A stretch of 64,000 bases of DNA. Source: Amyelois transitella (taxonomy: Eukaryota; Arthropoda; Insecta; Lepidoptera; Pyralidae). The notes below the pieces were generated by a model that saw only the letters and a program-made list of their open reading frames with translations, was not told the DNA's origin and ran no database searches. Both the position numbers and the translations under genes were made by a program. Below are positions 49,403 to 59,311 of this stretch, in pieces (within the stretch, counting starts at the first letter, position 1; each line of letters opens with the position of its first letter). The stretch is taken from positions 5,231,001 through 5,295,000 of the forward strand of contig NC_083509.1 of NCBI RefSeq assembly GCF_032362555.1. Direction: 5' to 3'.

Positions 49403-50598
49403 AGATCCGGCTGCAAAATCACTACGTTCATCGCGTAGTTAATCAAACTCACATTTTAACATACATTTATGAATAGGATAATGCATAGATAATAGGGTGC
49501 CAGTCAATAAGTGGCCGCAAGTAATTTTAATTAAATTAATGTTAATTAATTTTCCAAAAAAAATTTCGTTCACTTGTTTTTTAAATAAAATATCATCCAC
49601 ATCATAGAAATGTATGTAAAGAATTCGAAAATCAATGGGTGCCGTTACACACTCGGCCGCAACTACTACGCAGCCAGGTGTAAACAGGTAATATTTTGGT
49701 CTATTTATACGTTCATGTCGTACACGCATGTTTTTTATATCAAATTAAAGCTAATTTTTTTTTAATATGATGATATATCGCTGCCTGTGAATAAATGGCC
49801 GCAAATAAAGGTTGCTAGCTGTTAAAAACTCGAGGTATCCGAGATAAAGTGAAAGAGAGTTAGCGCGTAACGCCACTTCTTAGACAAGGATGGCGAGTAC
49901 CAGCTGTGCTTTTTTCTAAAATGTTAATATTACTTTTATCAACGTAATAACACTTTCAAGTTCAATAAATAAATGATATCAACAACGTTGTGTATAACGA
50001 GCTCAAAAAGAAGGTTAGCATATAAGAATAATTTAGCTGCACTGTTGAGAACCCTATCTATACGCGTGCGCAATGGCTTCAAATACTCGCACAGCTGGTA
50101 CTCGCCATCCTTGTCTAACAAGTGGCGTTACGCGCTAACTCTCTTTCACTTTATCTCGGATACCTCGAGTTTTTAACAGCTAGCAACCTTTATTTGCGGC
50201 CATTTATTCACAGGCAGCGATATATCATCATATTAAAAAAAAAAAATTAGCTTTAATTTGATATAAAAAACATGCGTGTACGACATGAACGTATAAATAG
50301 ACCAAAATATTACCTGTTTACACCTGGCTGCGTAGTAGTTGCGGCCGAGTGTGTAACGGCACCCATTGATTTTCGAATTCTTTACATACATTTCTATGAT
50401 GTGGATGATATTTTATTTAAAAAACAAGTGAACGAAATTTTTTTTGGAAAATTAATTAACATTAATTTAATTAAAATTACTTGCGGCCACTTATTGACTG
50501 GCACCCTATTATCTATGTATTATCCTATTCATAAATGTATGTTAAAATGTGAGTTTGATTAACTACGCGATGAACGTAGTGATTTTGCAGCCGGATCT
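49403..50598. mobile_element. Foldback element, about 507 bp near-perfect inverted repeats
   Basis: Left arm 49403-49909 and right arm 50089-50598 are reverse complements with only a few differences (C/T near 49482, G/C near 49880, and a different A-run). Both ends read AGATCCGGCTGCAAAATCAC inward. The 179 bp spacer is AT-rich. Each arm carries GGCCGCAA three times (left arm 49513-49520, 49655-49662, 49797-49804) and a related CGGCTGCAAAA at the tip. Both arms can be read as the same 96-codon open frame, which simply follows from their identity. No transposase is encoded and no clear target duplication was found, so it looks nonautonomous and recent. Confidence 0.85.
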
Positions 50599-51483
50599 CG
50601 TACTAATACAACACGTTCCTTTGAATTGTCTTAATAAGGCAAAACAATCTTTACAAAAATATTTAAATATGAAATGGCCAGTCACTACAGCAAAAACTAA
50701 TGCTTCGGCTTGATGTAGGTACCGTCATAGCGCCTTACTTGAGACAGTTTTGGAATTCAGGTGTTTATAAACTTTTACTGTGTCAACGAATAGTGACAGT
50801 ATTCACATCTATAATATAGTCTGTACCTTTTTTATCCAAAAAATGCTTCCCCAAGCCCATAGGTACATCACAGATTTTTTATTTTTTTTATTTTTGCTGT
50901 CTCATGTTACCATCATGAAGTGCCATAATTGATACACCACACAAAACATATGAAAGTATCATGAATAGAATTTAAATGAATACTTGAGACAGTAAAAAAA
51001 TTCAAAAACTACATGACCAACTGAAAATTTTTTTTTTGGGCAGCTGCACTAAATTTTAAGTACCAAAAATGAAACAAGTTCCGTATAGCTCAATTTTTAT
51101 TAATATTCATTACAATCAGTTTAAATCAACGTTGTTCGCTTATTTGGCAATGCAGTGAAAACAAATAGAAATACTTTTCTAAAGTAAAATAAGGAGAAAA
51201 TAATGAAACAAGAATTTAATCTTACATAACTCAAAAACTTATAACAATCATACTCCAATATTTTCATATATAGTGGGTACTATAGTAACTAAAAAAATAA
51301 TACACGTTTTTGGTAGCTTTATAAGCTAATCATTACAATAATTAAACATTACAAAAATAATCAGATAAATCAGTTTCTAAAATGAGACGTTTCAAGTTGA
51401 CTGCATGTATCAAATTGACAACACTTAAGTGAGTACTTGAACTTACAACTAATAAACAATATTCTTCAGTCTTAAAATTTCAA

Positions 51484-53850
51484 TCAGTCTTCATTAATAA
51501 TAAGATTTGGCTTTATATTACTTACATTTACATTGAAACTGTAACGACCTCTTTTCAACAATACTGGCTTAACAACTGATATAATTTTTTGAGAGTCAAC
51601 AGTCATAATATCATCAACAGGGGGAAATACATAAATTCCTTTATTTGTGCTTTTTCTCAAAAACTTACAGGAATACTCATTCTCATTTAATATTTCAGTT
51701 ATCTGAGCAAAGAACTCTTTTACCATTGGTTTATTTTTAAAGCCATCATATATTAAGTGAATTTTTACAAAGTCATACATTTTTACAGATACTTCAGAAG
51801 TAGGTTCGGTTTCTATATGTTCATTCTTGGTTTCACTTAAAATTTGTTTCAGTTTCATTTTAGCAGATTTGGAGGATGATGGTTGCTGTGTTGATTTAAA
51901 TACTTTTGGCTGCGAAGTTATATCGTTTTGATCTTTAGGTTTGCGTTTTATATCAATAGATTTAGAGGTAGATGGTTGCTGTTCTGGTTCATATACTTTT
52001 GGTAGCGTAATAATGTCGTCTTGATTAGTGGAAGATAATGGTTCCTGTGGTGATGCAAATACTTCTGGCTGAGTAATTACATTATTTTGATCTTTTGTGG
52101 AAGAAGACAGTTTCTGTACTGATTTAGATATTTTTGATTGCGAAATTATGTCCTCTTCACCTTTTGATTTTTCTCGTGATTTAGAGACTCTTGGCTGGAA
52201 AAATATATTTTCTTGATCTTCAGAATCTAAATATACATGTTTTCTTTGTTGTTTTAATTTAATGTTAGGAATGATATTTGATTGGGTTGTGGTTTTTTCT
52301 ATCAAATTATCGAAATCTTGTAATTCAGATATATTATCACTATCAGATGTATCATGTACAGAATAATTGCTAGAAACTGTAGTATCCGTGTCTTCTTCAC
52401 GTGCTGTTTTCGGTTGCGTAAATAATGGATCTGAATCTATGTTTACTTCTAAATAATCTTCTTCTGCATCACAAATTCCCACGTCTACTTCTTCAATATT
52501 TTGAGTATTTGAAGGATTTGTAATATCGGAGACTGTAAGGCTTTGACCTGCCGAAGCTTGCAATTTTTTCTTTCTCACTTTAAGAGGAGCTGATGTATTA
52601 AGACGACTTTCTTTTAAAAAACTTTCGAATGCACTCGCCCATTCTTTAGATGTGCTGTTATTTTCTGGAGTTTCAACGGGAAGCTTGGCCAGAACTGTTT
52701 GTTTGTTGAGAGGGCAAATCCCAGCTGCACGAAACCCTGACTTTAAATTCTCTGAAGATGTCAACAGTTGATCTAACGATCGTTTTAAAAGTCGCGGAAA
52801 CTGATCTTTGGGAATGCAGCCCCTGGTTTTCTGCTTCCATTCTAATAAGGTTTTTCGCCATATTGCTTTAAGTGGACGGAAGTAAGCGACATCAAGCGGT
52901 TGGGTTAAGTGTGAACTATTTGCAGGGAGAAATATGAAACGAATATCTGATTCCGCACATTTTTGTATAACCTTTACAGACAGATGACTTGCCAGGTTAT
53001 CTCCTAGTATTGCTTTCGGACCTTCACCTACCGAACTGAAATAAGGTACAACCACTTTGAAAAACCAGTCTTCAAACGTTGTACTGTCAAACCAACCGCT
53101 TCTTGTTCGATTGTAGAATGTATTAGCTGGCCCTCCTCTCAACCAAGAATCGTAAAGGTGCTCAGCCTTATATACGACATATATTGGTAATAAAGCTCCT
53201 GATGCTGATCCTGCAAACATAACCGATGTGCTCGATTTCGAAGCGTCAATGATATTTTTTGGACTTTTGAAACCTCTTCTTACTAATACTTTTGTTTTTC
53301 CAGGGTCGTCGGTAAAGTTAGTTTCATCAAAATTCACAATTGCTTCTGGTTTTACTCCCTCCAAGCTAATCATTAGATTATCAAAATAATCAGATATCAT
53401 TTCAGGATTAACAGCAGCTCTTGCTCTTTTAATGTTTTCACAAAACTTGTACGAAATTTCATGTTTGTTTCGGTCTAAAAATCCTTTCAACCAAAATCTT
53501 CCTGGCAAATTGTTCTTAAATCTAGGTTCTGTCTTTCCCTTCGTGTCAAGGTATTGCTTCACAATAAGCGTCAAGTCAAAGGCTGTTATAGGAAATCCCC
53601 ATTTCCCGCAAAGAATTAAGGCTTCTACAATTATATTTTCATCTTCATTTGAAAAAACTGTGGGTCTTCCAACTTTATTCATATGCTTACAACGCACTTT
53701 TCTCTGTACAGTGGCTGGTGGAACATTATATTTTTCTGCAGCTTTTCTAATCGACATACCTTTTCGCACTGAAGCCACTGCATTTTCAACCGCTTCATTG
53801 GAGTAGTTACGGTATGGCCGTGACCCAATTTTCTTTCGATACCTTCCCAT
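51484..53850 (-). CDS. Pogo-like DDE_1 transposase with pipsqueak-type HTH, 788 aa
   Basis: Cut-and-paste transposase of the pogo/jerky-like branch of Tc1/mariner. Residues 15-55 form a pipsqueak-type helix-turn-helix (GMSIRKAAEKYNVPPATVQR). 60-140 is a CENP-B-like second DNA-binding part (GRFWLKGFLDRNKHEISYKF). The DDE_1 nuclease follows, with IVNFDETNF (Asp175), AILGDNLASH (Asp284) and SSHLTQPLDVAYFRPLK (Asp320), giving the DDD triad of pogo enzymes. Residues about 410-680 are a long Ser/Gln/Lys-rich linker with repeated SQPKVF/K phrases and SSS tracts. The last 90 residues (VKMYDFVKIHLIYDGFKNKP onward) look folded and may be an extra domain. Typical pogo transposases are 450-600 aa, so this one is long. 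It has a single exon, no stops, and starts at the ATG of MGRYRKKIGSRPYR. Confidence 0.9.
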   Translation of the reverse strand: MGRYRKKIGSRPYRNYSNEAVENAVASVRKGMSIRKAAEKYNVPPATVQRKVRCKHMNKVGRPTVFSNEDENIIVEALILCGKWGFPITAFDLTLIVKQYLDTKGKTEPRFKNNLPGRFWLKGFLDRNKHEISYKFCENIKRARAAVNPEMISDYFDNLMISLEGVKPEAIVNFDETNFTDDPGKTKVLVRRGFKSPKNIIDASKSSTSVMFAGSASGALLPIYVVYKAEHLYDSWLRGGPANTFYNRTRSGWFDSTTFEDWFFKVVVPYFSSVGEGPKAILGDNLASHLSVKVIQKCAESDIRFIFLPANSSHLTQPLDVAYFRPLKAIWRKTLLEWKQKTRGCIPKDQFPRLLKRSLDQLLTSSENLKSGFRAAGICPLNKQTVLAKLPVETPENNSTSKEWASAFESFLKESRLNTSAPLKVRKKKLQASAGQSLTVSDITNPSNTQNIEEVDVGICDAEEDYLEVNIDSDPLFTQPKTAREEDTDTTVSSNYSVHDTSDSDNISELQDFDNLIEKTTTQSNIIPNIKLKQQRKHVYLDSEDQENIFFQPRVSKSREKSKGEEDIISQSKISKSVQKLSSSTKDQNNVITQPEVFASPQEPLSSTNQDDIITLPKVYEPEQQPSTSKSIDIKRKPKDQNDITSQPKVFKSTQQPSSSKSAKMKLKQILSETKNEHIETEPTSEVSVKMYDFVKIHLIYDGFKNKPMVKEFFAQITEILNENEYSCKFLRKSTNKGIYVFPPVDDIMTVDSQKIISVVKPVLLKRGRYSFNVNVSNIKPNLIINED

Positions 53851-54315
53851 GTTCTGTCAAAAAATCGAAATGAAGATTTAGGTAAGCCCAAGATAATTGT
53901 CTTTCTTGGCAAATTTTCTTGTCAATTATTTTACCCTTCCATTGAAATCTTCAAAACCATAGTAGACATGAAAATTCATTACATACACCACAGATATAAA
54001 AACATTACATTAAATGTAATGTTATTATATCTGTGACATACATCAAAAGATAATTTTTATAGGATTGATTAATAAGAATAGAACATTTTACACCATTGTT
54101 ATTTTTATGAAAAGATTATCCATTAATCGCAAAAAAAATCCTTTTCGTTCACATTCATATTATATTTAAAATACTTGACAACAAGTTTACATGAATCTAT
54201 GGTTTCTATGATTTCATTGAAATATTAAATTTTTGACAGAAAAAAATGGCCGCAAAACGAGCTTTTAATTAAAAAGAAAGTTTTAACAATTAGTAAGCCA
54301 TTTTGAGACATAGTA

Positions 54316-54381
54316 AATAACTTGAGACAGTTGGTAACTTGAAACAGTAGGTAACATGAGACAGTAGATAACATGAAACAA
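54316..54381 (+). repeat. Four-unit 17 bp-period subterminal array
   Basis: AATAACTTGAGACAG, GGTAACTTGAAACAG, GGTAACATGAGACAG and GATAACATGAAACAA follow each other with a 17-base period. The same motif is part of the element's terminal repeat. Likely transposase binding sites upstream of the transposase gene. Confidence 0.75.
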
Positions 54382-54790
54382 ATGTATCAAATTACAACCA
54401 CTTCGAAATATTTTCATTTGGAGTGGCACACAAGCCGTCGTTTTAACTTAAAATTCACGAAACCTTTGATAGTTTGTAGCTAAATAGTAAGGTTAGGTTA
54501 TGCAAAGACCAGATTTTGACAAAGATCAACACAGATCGAGTAACATGTGAAGTTTTATGAACCACAGAACTTAACAATTTATTGTGAAAACTTTCAACTC
54601 TAATTATTCATAAAATAGGCTTGAAAAGACTTACTTTAGTTATTATTTATCTTGCACACACTTTTCTCCTGTCGCCATGACACTTGCCAGCAGTAATGTT
54701 ACCATGTGTAAAAAAATATGGGTGCGTTCGAAAAAACCAGTTATTTGTATCAAGTTAACCTGCAGTATCAAGTAAGGCACATTGACGGTA

Positions 54791-56574
54791 TGCAGTCTTT
54801 GATCAACAATATATGTAGGTACCTACTAGATTTTTATCCACCGAGTGTGCCTAAGGCGCGAGGGCCTCGCCGAATGAACAAAAACTAACAAAAAAATTAT
54901 CAATATTACTAAGTACATATGTAGATCTTATCGTATAGATATTTTTAATCTTGGTACGTAAATTAGTATCGTCATACATTTTTAAAACAGCCTAAATGCC
55001 AACAATTTAGTAGTATCATGAACTATAAATCTGTTTTTCAATTAATTATACAATAAAATATAAAATAAATAGATACATATAAAAATTATTATTACTGATT
55101 TAATAAATATGTAGCGTTAAGATTTTCAAATCTTCGCCATATTCTATAATTTTTTATTATGTCGGTATAAGTATTTTAAAAAGCGCGCCCCCTTTTCTTA
55201 TTTTCTCACACAAAATATAATAAATCATAGGATCATATTAAAAAGCGTGAAATGGAGGGTTCATAATTAATCGTACCTAATAAAGTACATTTAGTTAGTA
55301 ACGAATTATAAGATTTTCTTGATATATTTGTTATTATTTCAGTATTTTTTTTTTTTTTAAGTATAGAAAACCTTGCTAGAATCCAGTTCTTTTACTTATT
55401 ATAATTAAAAATTATTTTACCTAAATTACTATGTGAATAGCAATTAATGATAGGAAATTGAATAATAATTTAAAAGATAACATCAAAATGAATTACTGAT
55501 TTTCTTATCATTTTGATAGTAAACAATTTTATATAAGTACATCTCTATTATGTAATTGATATTAAGCACTATCGCAATGGAAAAGTTGAATTACCATCGA
55601 TTTCATGCATTTCACCCATGCCACAAAGCCTATTTTGCTATTATGTTTGGTGAAGAGTGATGTCAAAAAAGTTTCGTGATTTAATGTCTTAAAATTTATC
55701 ATCATAAAAGCATGTTGTACTTACTCTGCCGCAACGCCCCCGTTGGAATTTTTGTTCTACCTATGGCAATTTAATGTACAACAGAAGAACATTATGTACA
55801 AAAAACAATTTAGTAGGTACGTACAGTAAATTTGAGAAAAAATGATATTTATGATGAGCGCCACTCAGAATTCTTACTTGTATTTATACTAGAAAGCTGA
55901 TTTTTGAGTTAGACGATGTACGAACGTTTATAAGTAAGTGCATCTTAGAATAATAATGAAAATGTAAGCAACTATTGTTTTATCTAACTTTAAAAGAAAG
56001 ACCGTAGTTAGCTACGTTGCAGTGAACGCTTCTTCTTTCCTGTCAATAAGGCAATTAATAAAGTAAGTACTAAATTAATAACACAGATTTTGTAACAGTA
56101 ACAATTTCAGGAAAACTTCTATATCGTCTGCCATTTATTTTTTCATAGCAGCTTGTTGCGGCAGAGTACAACATCTCATCAAGCAGGTACAATAGAATAA
56201 TTTTGTGTCACTACTGATGGCTGGAACAATATGTAACACAAAGACCATGGAAAACTGTTTCCAATTTTACTATATTAAACAATATTATTTAATCTGTAAA
56301 CTAGGAATATTACAAGGCATAATTCTAAAGTTTGTCATAGGGTAATAAAACATTCACAACTAGTGATATTTTTAAAAGAAAAATGAATGTGCAGAAATTC
56401 TTATAAAAGACTTGACCGATTTTGATTAATGTGTACTTAATTACTTTTTTATTTGTTTTTTAAAATCAATTATTCTCTATCACATACATATTTCTTTAAT
56501 ACTACTGTTGAACTAAAAAAAATAACTAGGCAAAAAATAAAAGAATATTCATGACTAAGACTATTTTATACACT
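54791..56574. other. Intergenic, AT-rich
   Basis: No exon. Contains a possible MITE at 55712-56174 and otherwise very AT-rich DNA. Confidence 0.45.
55712..56174. mobile_element. Possible MITE with short inverted ends
   Basis: Left end ATGTTGTACTTACTCTGCCG then CAAC; right end, read inward, ATGTTGTACTCTGCCGCAAC. They are identical apart from a 4-base insertion. The 463 bp body has no coding capacity. No target duplication was recognised. Confidence 0.45.
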
Positions 56575-56580
56575 TTAATA
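56575..56580 (-). terminator. Possible poly(A) signal of mRpL22
   Basis: ATTAAA, the common variant hexamer, on the minus strand about 25 bases past the stop codon. Confidence 0.35.
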
Positions 56581-56603
56581 ATAAAATAAAATATATGATA
56601 CAA

Positions 56604-57998
56604 TTAATATGAGTTTATAATCTTTCTCTTCCTCATTTGCTCTAACCATTTATCGAGTTGTTGTTGAGGTGTCAAAGGATTTTGTTTGTAATAATCTTGT
56701 GGGGGTTTGCCCTCCTCCAACCTTACAAAGTAGTGGCAGTACTGGTAACGTACTTCTCCCAGCCTTCCCCGCGCATGTCTTCTGATACCTTTGATAGTGG
56801 GGCCTTTTCCAGAAAATGATTCAGCTGAAAATAAAATTATTTATATCCCTTTAGTATCAATACATACATACATAAATATACATATCATAATAATGTAATA
56901 GGTTGCTAGCCCATCGCTAGATCCTAAAAGCAGGTTCCAATCCCAAGTTTAAAGCCTATTCTTTAGTCTCCTTTTATAACATCCATGAGAAAGAGATAAA
57001 GTGGTCTGTTCTTTTTCTATTTGTGCCGGGAACCACACAGCACCGAAATTCAAAATTCAATTCAATAAATCAATATAAAAATTAATTAGACATGCAGATT
57101 CATCATACCTATCCATAGATTACTTTTGAATTCAACATGGTGAGCATTGACAGCTAGATCTTGAGCTTCAAGTATTGCTTCTCTGACAAAAGCTGCACCC
57201 TTTTTGTTTACAAAACTCAATTGTTTCACAGCTTCATCTACAGTCATTCCTCGTACTAAACATGCAATATACCATAGTTTTTCTGGACTATATTTCAGGT
57301 TTGTTTTCTGATGGCAAATAAACTGAAAGAATACAAAATTATAATAAAAAGGTCACTATTTGAGACTAAGGCAGTGTAAATAGACAATGATGTTGTGAAA
57401 ATACTCTTATTTGAATTCATTACAAAAAAACTATGCAAACTAAGACTACATTTCACATATTACCATCTGCTGCATTGTGGCAAAATATTTCAAGTTTATT
57501 TTGGAACTGTTGTCCATCCATCTATTTGATTATATATAGACTTAATCAAATCCCTTGCGGGGAGACAGAGCCAGCAGTCTTAAAAGATTGAGAGGCCAAG
57601 TTCGGCTGTTAGGCTTAATGATAGAAAGGATTCAAATAGTGACAGGTTGCTAGCTCACTGCCTATTAAAAGAATCCGTAGTTTATAAGGCTATCCCTTAG
57701 TAACCTTTTACGATCCATGGAGTGGTCCTGTTCGTATTTATATTGGTGCTGGTAACCAGGTCAACTTAGGTCTCCTTTGTCAAACCACACTGAGATATTA
57801 AGTATTATAGCTTATTCTACTTACAGCAGGTCTTGGTTCTTCACCTATTTCTTGAGGTGGGTATATTTTTTTATTATGCTCTATAAATGATTTTGGTAGC
57901 TTAGATTTTGACCATGCCATAGTTGATGCAGAAGTGTGAAAACATTTTGAAAGACCGAATTTCCATCCTAAAGAACAAAAACTACTAAACACATTCAT
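56604..57998 (-). CDS. mRpL22: Mitochondrial large ribosomal subunit protein uL22m, 3 exons
   Basis: Mitochondrial 39S protein lining the exit tunnel, homologous to bacterial L22. Exons 57998-57825, 57322-57109 and 56824-56604 encode 202 aa in frame. The N-terminus MNVFSSFCSLGWKFGLSKCF is a plausible mitochondrial presequence. The L22 fold runs from LKYSPEKLWYIACLVRGMTV through DEAVKQLSFVNKKGAAFVRE, AILEAQDLAVNAHHVEFKSN and LWIAESFSGKGPTIKGIRRH to ARGRLGEVRYQYCHYFVRLE. The KGP.IKG.RRHARGR segment is the tunnel beta-loop. The C-terminal tail ends LEQMRKRKIINSY. Both introns contain SINE pieces (56870-57050 and 57535-57760). It is divergent from SSU72. Confidence 0.95.
56870..57050 (-). repeat. 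RTE-tailed SINE piece in mRpL22 intron 2
   Basis: Contains GGTTGCTAGCCCATCGCTAG and GTGCCGGGAACCACACAGCA, the middle and 5' end of the 33225 family read in plus. The LINE-like tail end is mostly lost. Confidence 0.6.
57535..57760 (-). repeat. RTE-tailed SINE copy in mRpL22 intron 1
   Basis: Contains TCCCTTGCGGGGAGACAGAG, AGTGACAGGTTGCTAGCTCA and a diverged 5' end (GGTGCTGGTAACCAGG). Confidence 0.65.
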
Positions 57999-58707
57999 GT
58001 TTTAAATATTTTCTTAAAACTTCTGGTAATAATAAAACATAACCTCTATATGCCACTCATTGTCTCAGTCGCTAGTCGCTACACACACAGATGATCGTAT
58101 TTTCAAAGGAAAAAACTGACAAACAGCAAAGCACCAAGCACCCAGTGCTGTCAACTCTCGTATCCGACAAGCATATACAAAAGTCCTCTGTGCCGACAAG
58201 AAGGATCACCACATGGAACCGACTAAGGGCATAGGCAAAGACCATACTGTTTCGCCATTACACAATGGCCTTAATAATTTTTCTTTTTCGTTATTCGGTT
58301 TTCTATCTCGAAGAATCCTTAAAAAGTTTCTTAGTTTCTTACAACCCTTCTTACATCTTCATGGTTTATCCCGTTGAATTGAATGTCAATGTCAAATTAT
58401 CAAGTCAATTGCCAATGTCAAATAGGTACGTCAACCACAAAAAACAAAAATTGAGTTGAATAGCTAACCAGTGCCAGCGCGTCCTTAATATATTTTTAAT
58501 TTTACTGTAACTTTATCTGATTTATTGTTAAAACCTGCTTCTAAGTAGAACAAATTATCTGATGAAATCACTGTATTGAATTGACCAACATCGTATAAGT
58601 ATCGGAAGTAAATCTGAGCGTACAATCTACATTTGATGAAAATACCAAAGATTCCTTGAAATGTTTTCATAAATTGTTTATGATATATTTTTAAATAATC
58701 CATTAAA
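57999..58707. promoter_or_regulatory. Shared upstream region of mRpL22 and SSU72
   Basis: The two genes are head to head with 709 bases between start codons. No third gene is supported; the 64-codon open frame at 58265 has no family resemblance. Each promoter should lie here, but no TATA box or clear initiator could be assigned. Confidence 0.4.
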
Positions 58708-59286
58708 ATGGGCGATATATACATTGCTGTTGTATGTTCTTCCAATATGAATCGTAGCATGGAGGCTCATGCCTTTCTTGTGAAAAAGGGCTTCAAAGTA
58801 AAATCTTTTGGAACAGGCGAGAAAGTCAAATTACCCGGAGCTTCCGCTGATCGACCTAACTGTTACGAGTTCGGTGTACCATATGATGATATTTACAATG
58901 ACTTACTTGAAAAAGACAAAGGTTACTACACTCAAAATGGTTTACTGCATATGTTGGATCGGAACCGGAGGATAAAACCGTGCCCAGAAAAATTTCAAGT
59001 TTCTACGGAACGATTTGATGTCATTATAACATGTGAAGAAAGGGTATATGACCAAGTTATTGAATGGTTTGGTGCAAGAAGATCAGTGTTCAACCAGCCT
59101 GTTCATGTTATCAATATAGATATTCAAGATAATCATGAAGAAGCAACAATTGGCGCTTTTTTAATTAGTGACATGGTTACAAAAATGGCACAAAGTGAGG
59201 ATTTGGACAATGACATAGATGAATTATTACATGATTTTGAAGCTAAGTGCCACAGACCAATTTTGAACTGTATCATGTTTTACTGA
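58708..59286 (+). CDS. SSU72: SSU72 RNA polymerase II CTD phosphatase, single exon
   Basis: Removes phosphate from Ser5/Ser7 of the Pol II CTD within the cleavage and polyadenylation machinery. 192 aa, the family's normal length (human 194). The catalytic CX5R loop CSSNMNRS is near the N-terminus (Cys10, Arg16). FGTGEKVKLPGASADRPN follows, then YNDLLEKDKGYYTQNGLLHM, LDRNRRIKPCPEKFQ, FDVIITCEERVYDQVIEWF and the highly conserved VHVINIDIQDNHEEATIGAF. It ends in NCIMFY as in other animals (..FY). No intron interrupts the coding region and all catalytic elements are intact, so there is no sign of decay. Confidence 0.97.
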   Translation: MGDIYIAVVCSSNMNRSMEAHAFLVKKGFKVKSFGTGEKVKLPGASADRPNCYEFGVPYDDIYNDLLEKDKGYYTQNGLLHMLDRNRRIKPCPEKFQVSTERFDVIITCEERVYDQVIEWFGARRSVFNQPVHVINIDIQDNHEEATIGAFLISDMVTKMAQSEDLDNDIDELLHDFEAKCHRPILNCIMFY

Positions 59287-59305
59287 TTGCAAATAATTTG
59301 ACATC

Positions 59306-59311
59306 AATAAA
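59306..59311 (+). terminator. Poly(A) signal of SSU72
   Basis: AATAAA 20 bases after the stop codon. Confidence 0.6.

Larger units (their letters stand above)
50722..54788. mobile_element. Complete pogo-like (Tc1/mariner) DNA transposon
   Basis: Flanked by TA on both sides (50720-50721 and 54789-54790), as for TA-duplicating Tc1/mariner elements. Terminal inverted repeats: left CCGTCATAGCGCCTTACTTG followed by AGACAG; right, read inward, CCGTCAATGTGCCTTACTTG followed by ATACTG. The 4.07 kb body encodes one uninterrupted transposase (51484-53850, minus). Motifs of the form RRTAACWTGARACAG occur near both ends: 50734-50747, 50897-50911 (minus) and 50978-50992 on the left, and a four-unit tandem array at 54316-54381 on the right. 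Intact coding sequence and matching ends indicate a young, possibly still active copy. Confidence 0.85.

Noticed and set aside
49439-50562. The same 96-codon open frame on both arms of the foldback (MRVRHERINRPKYYLFTPGC...).
   Set aside because: Identity is explained by the inverted duplication; no domain, codon or conservation evidence for a protein.
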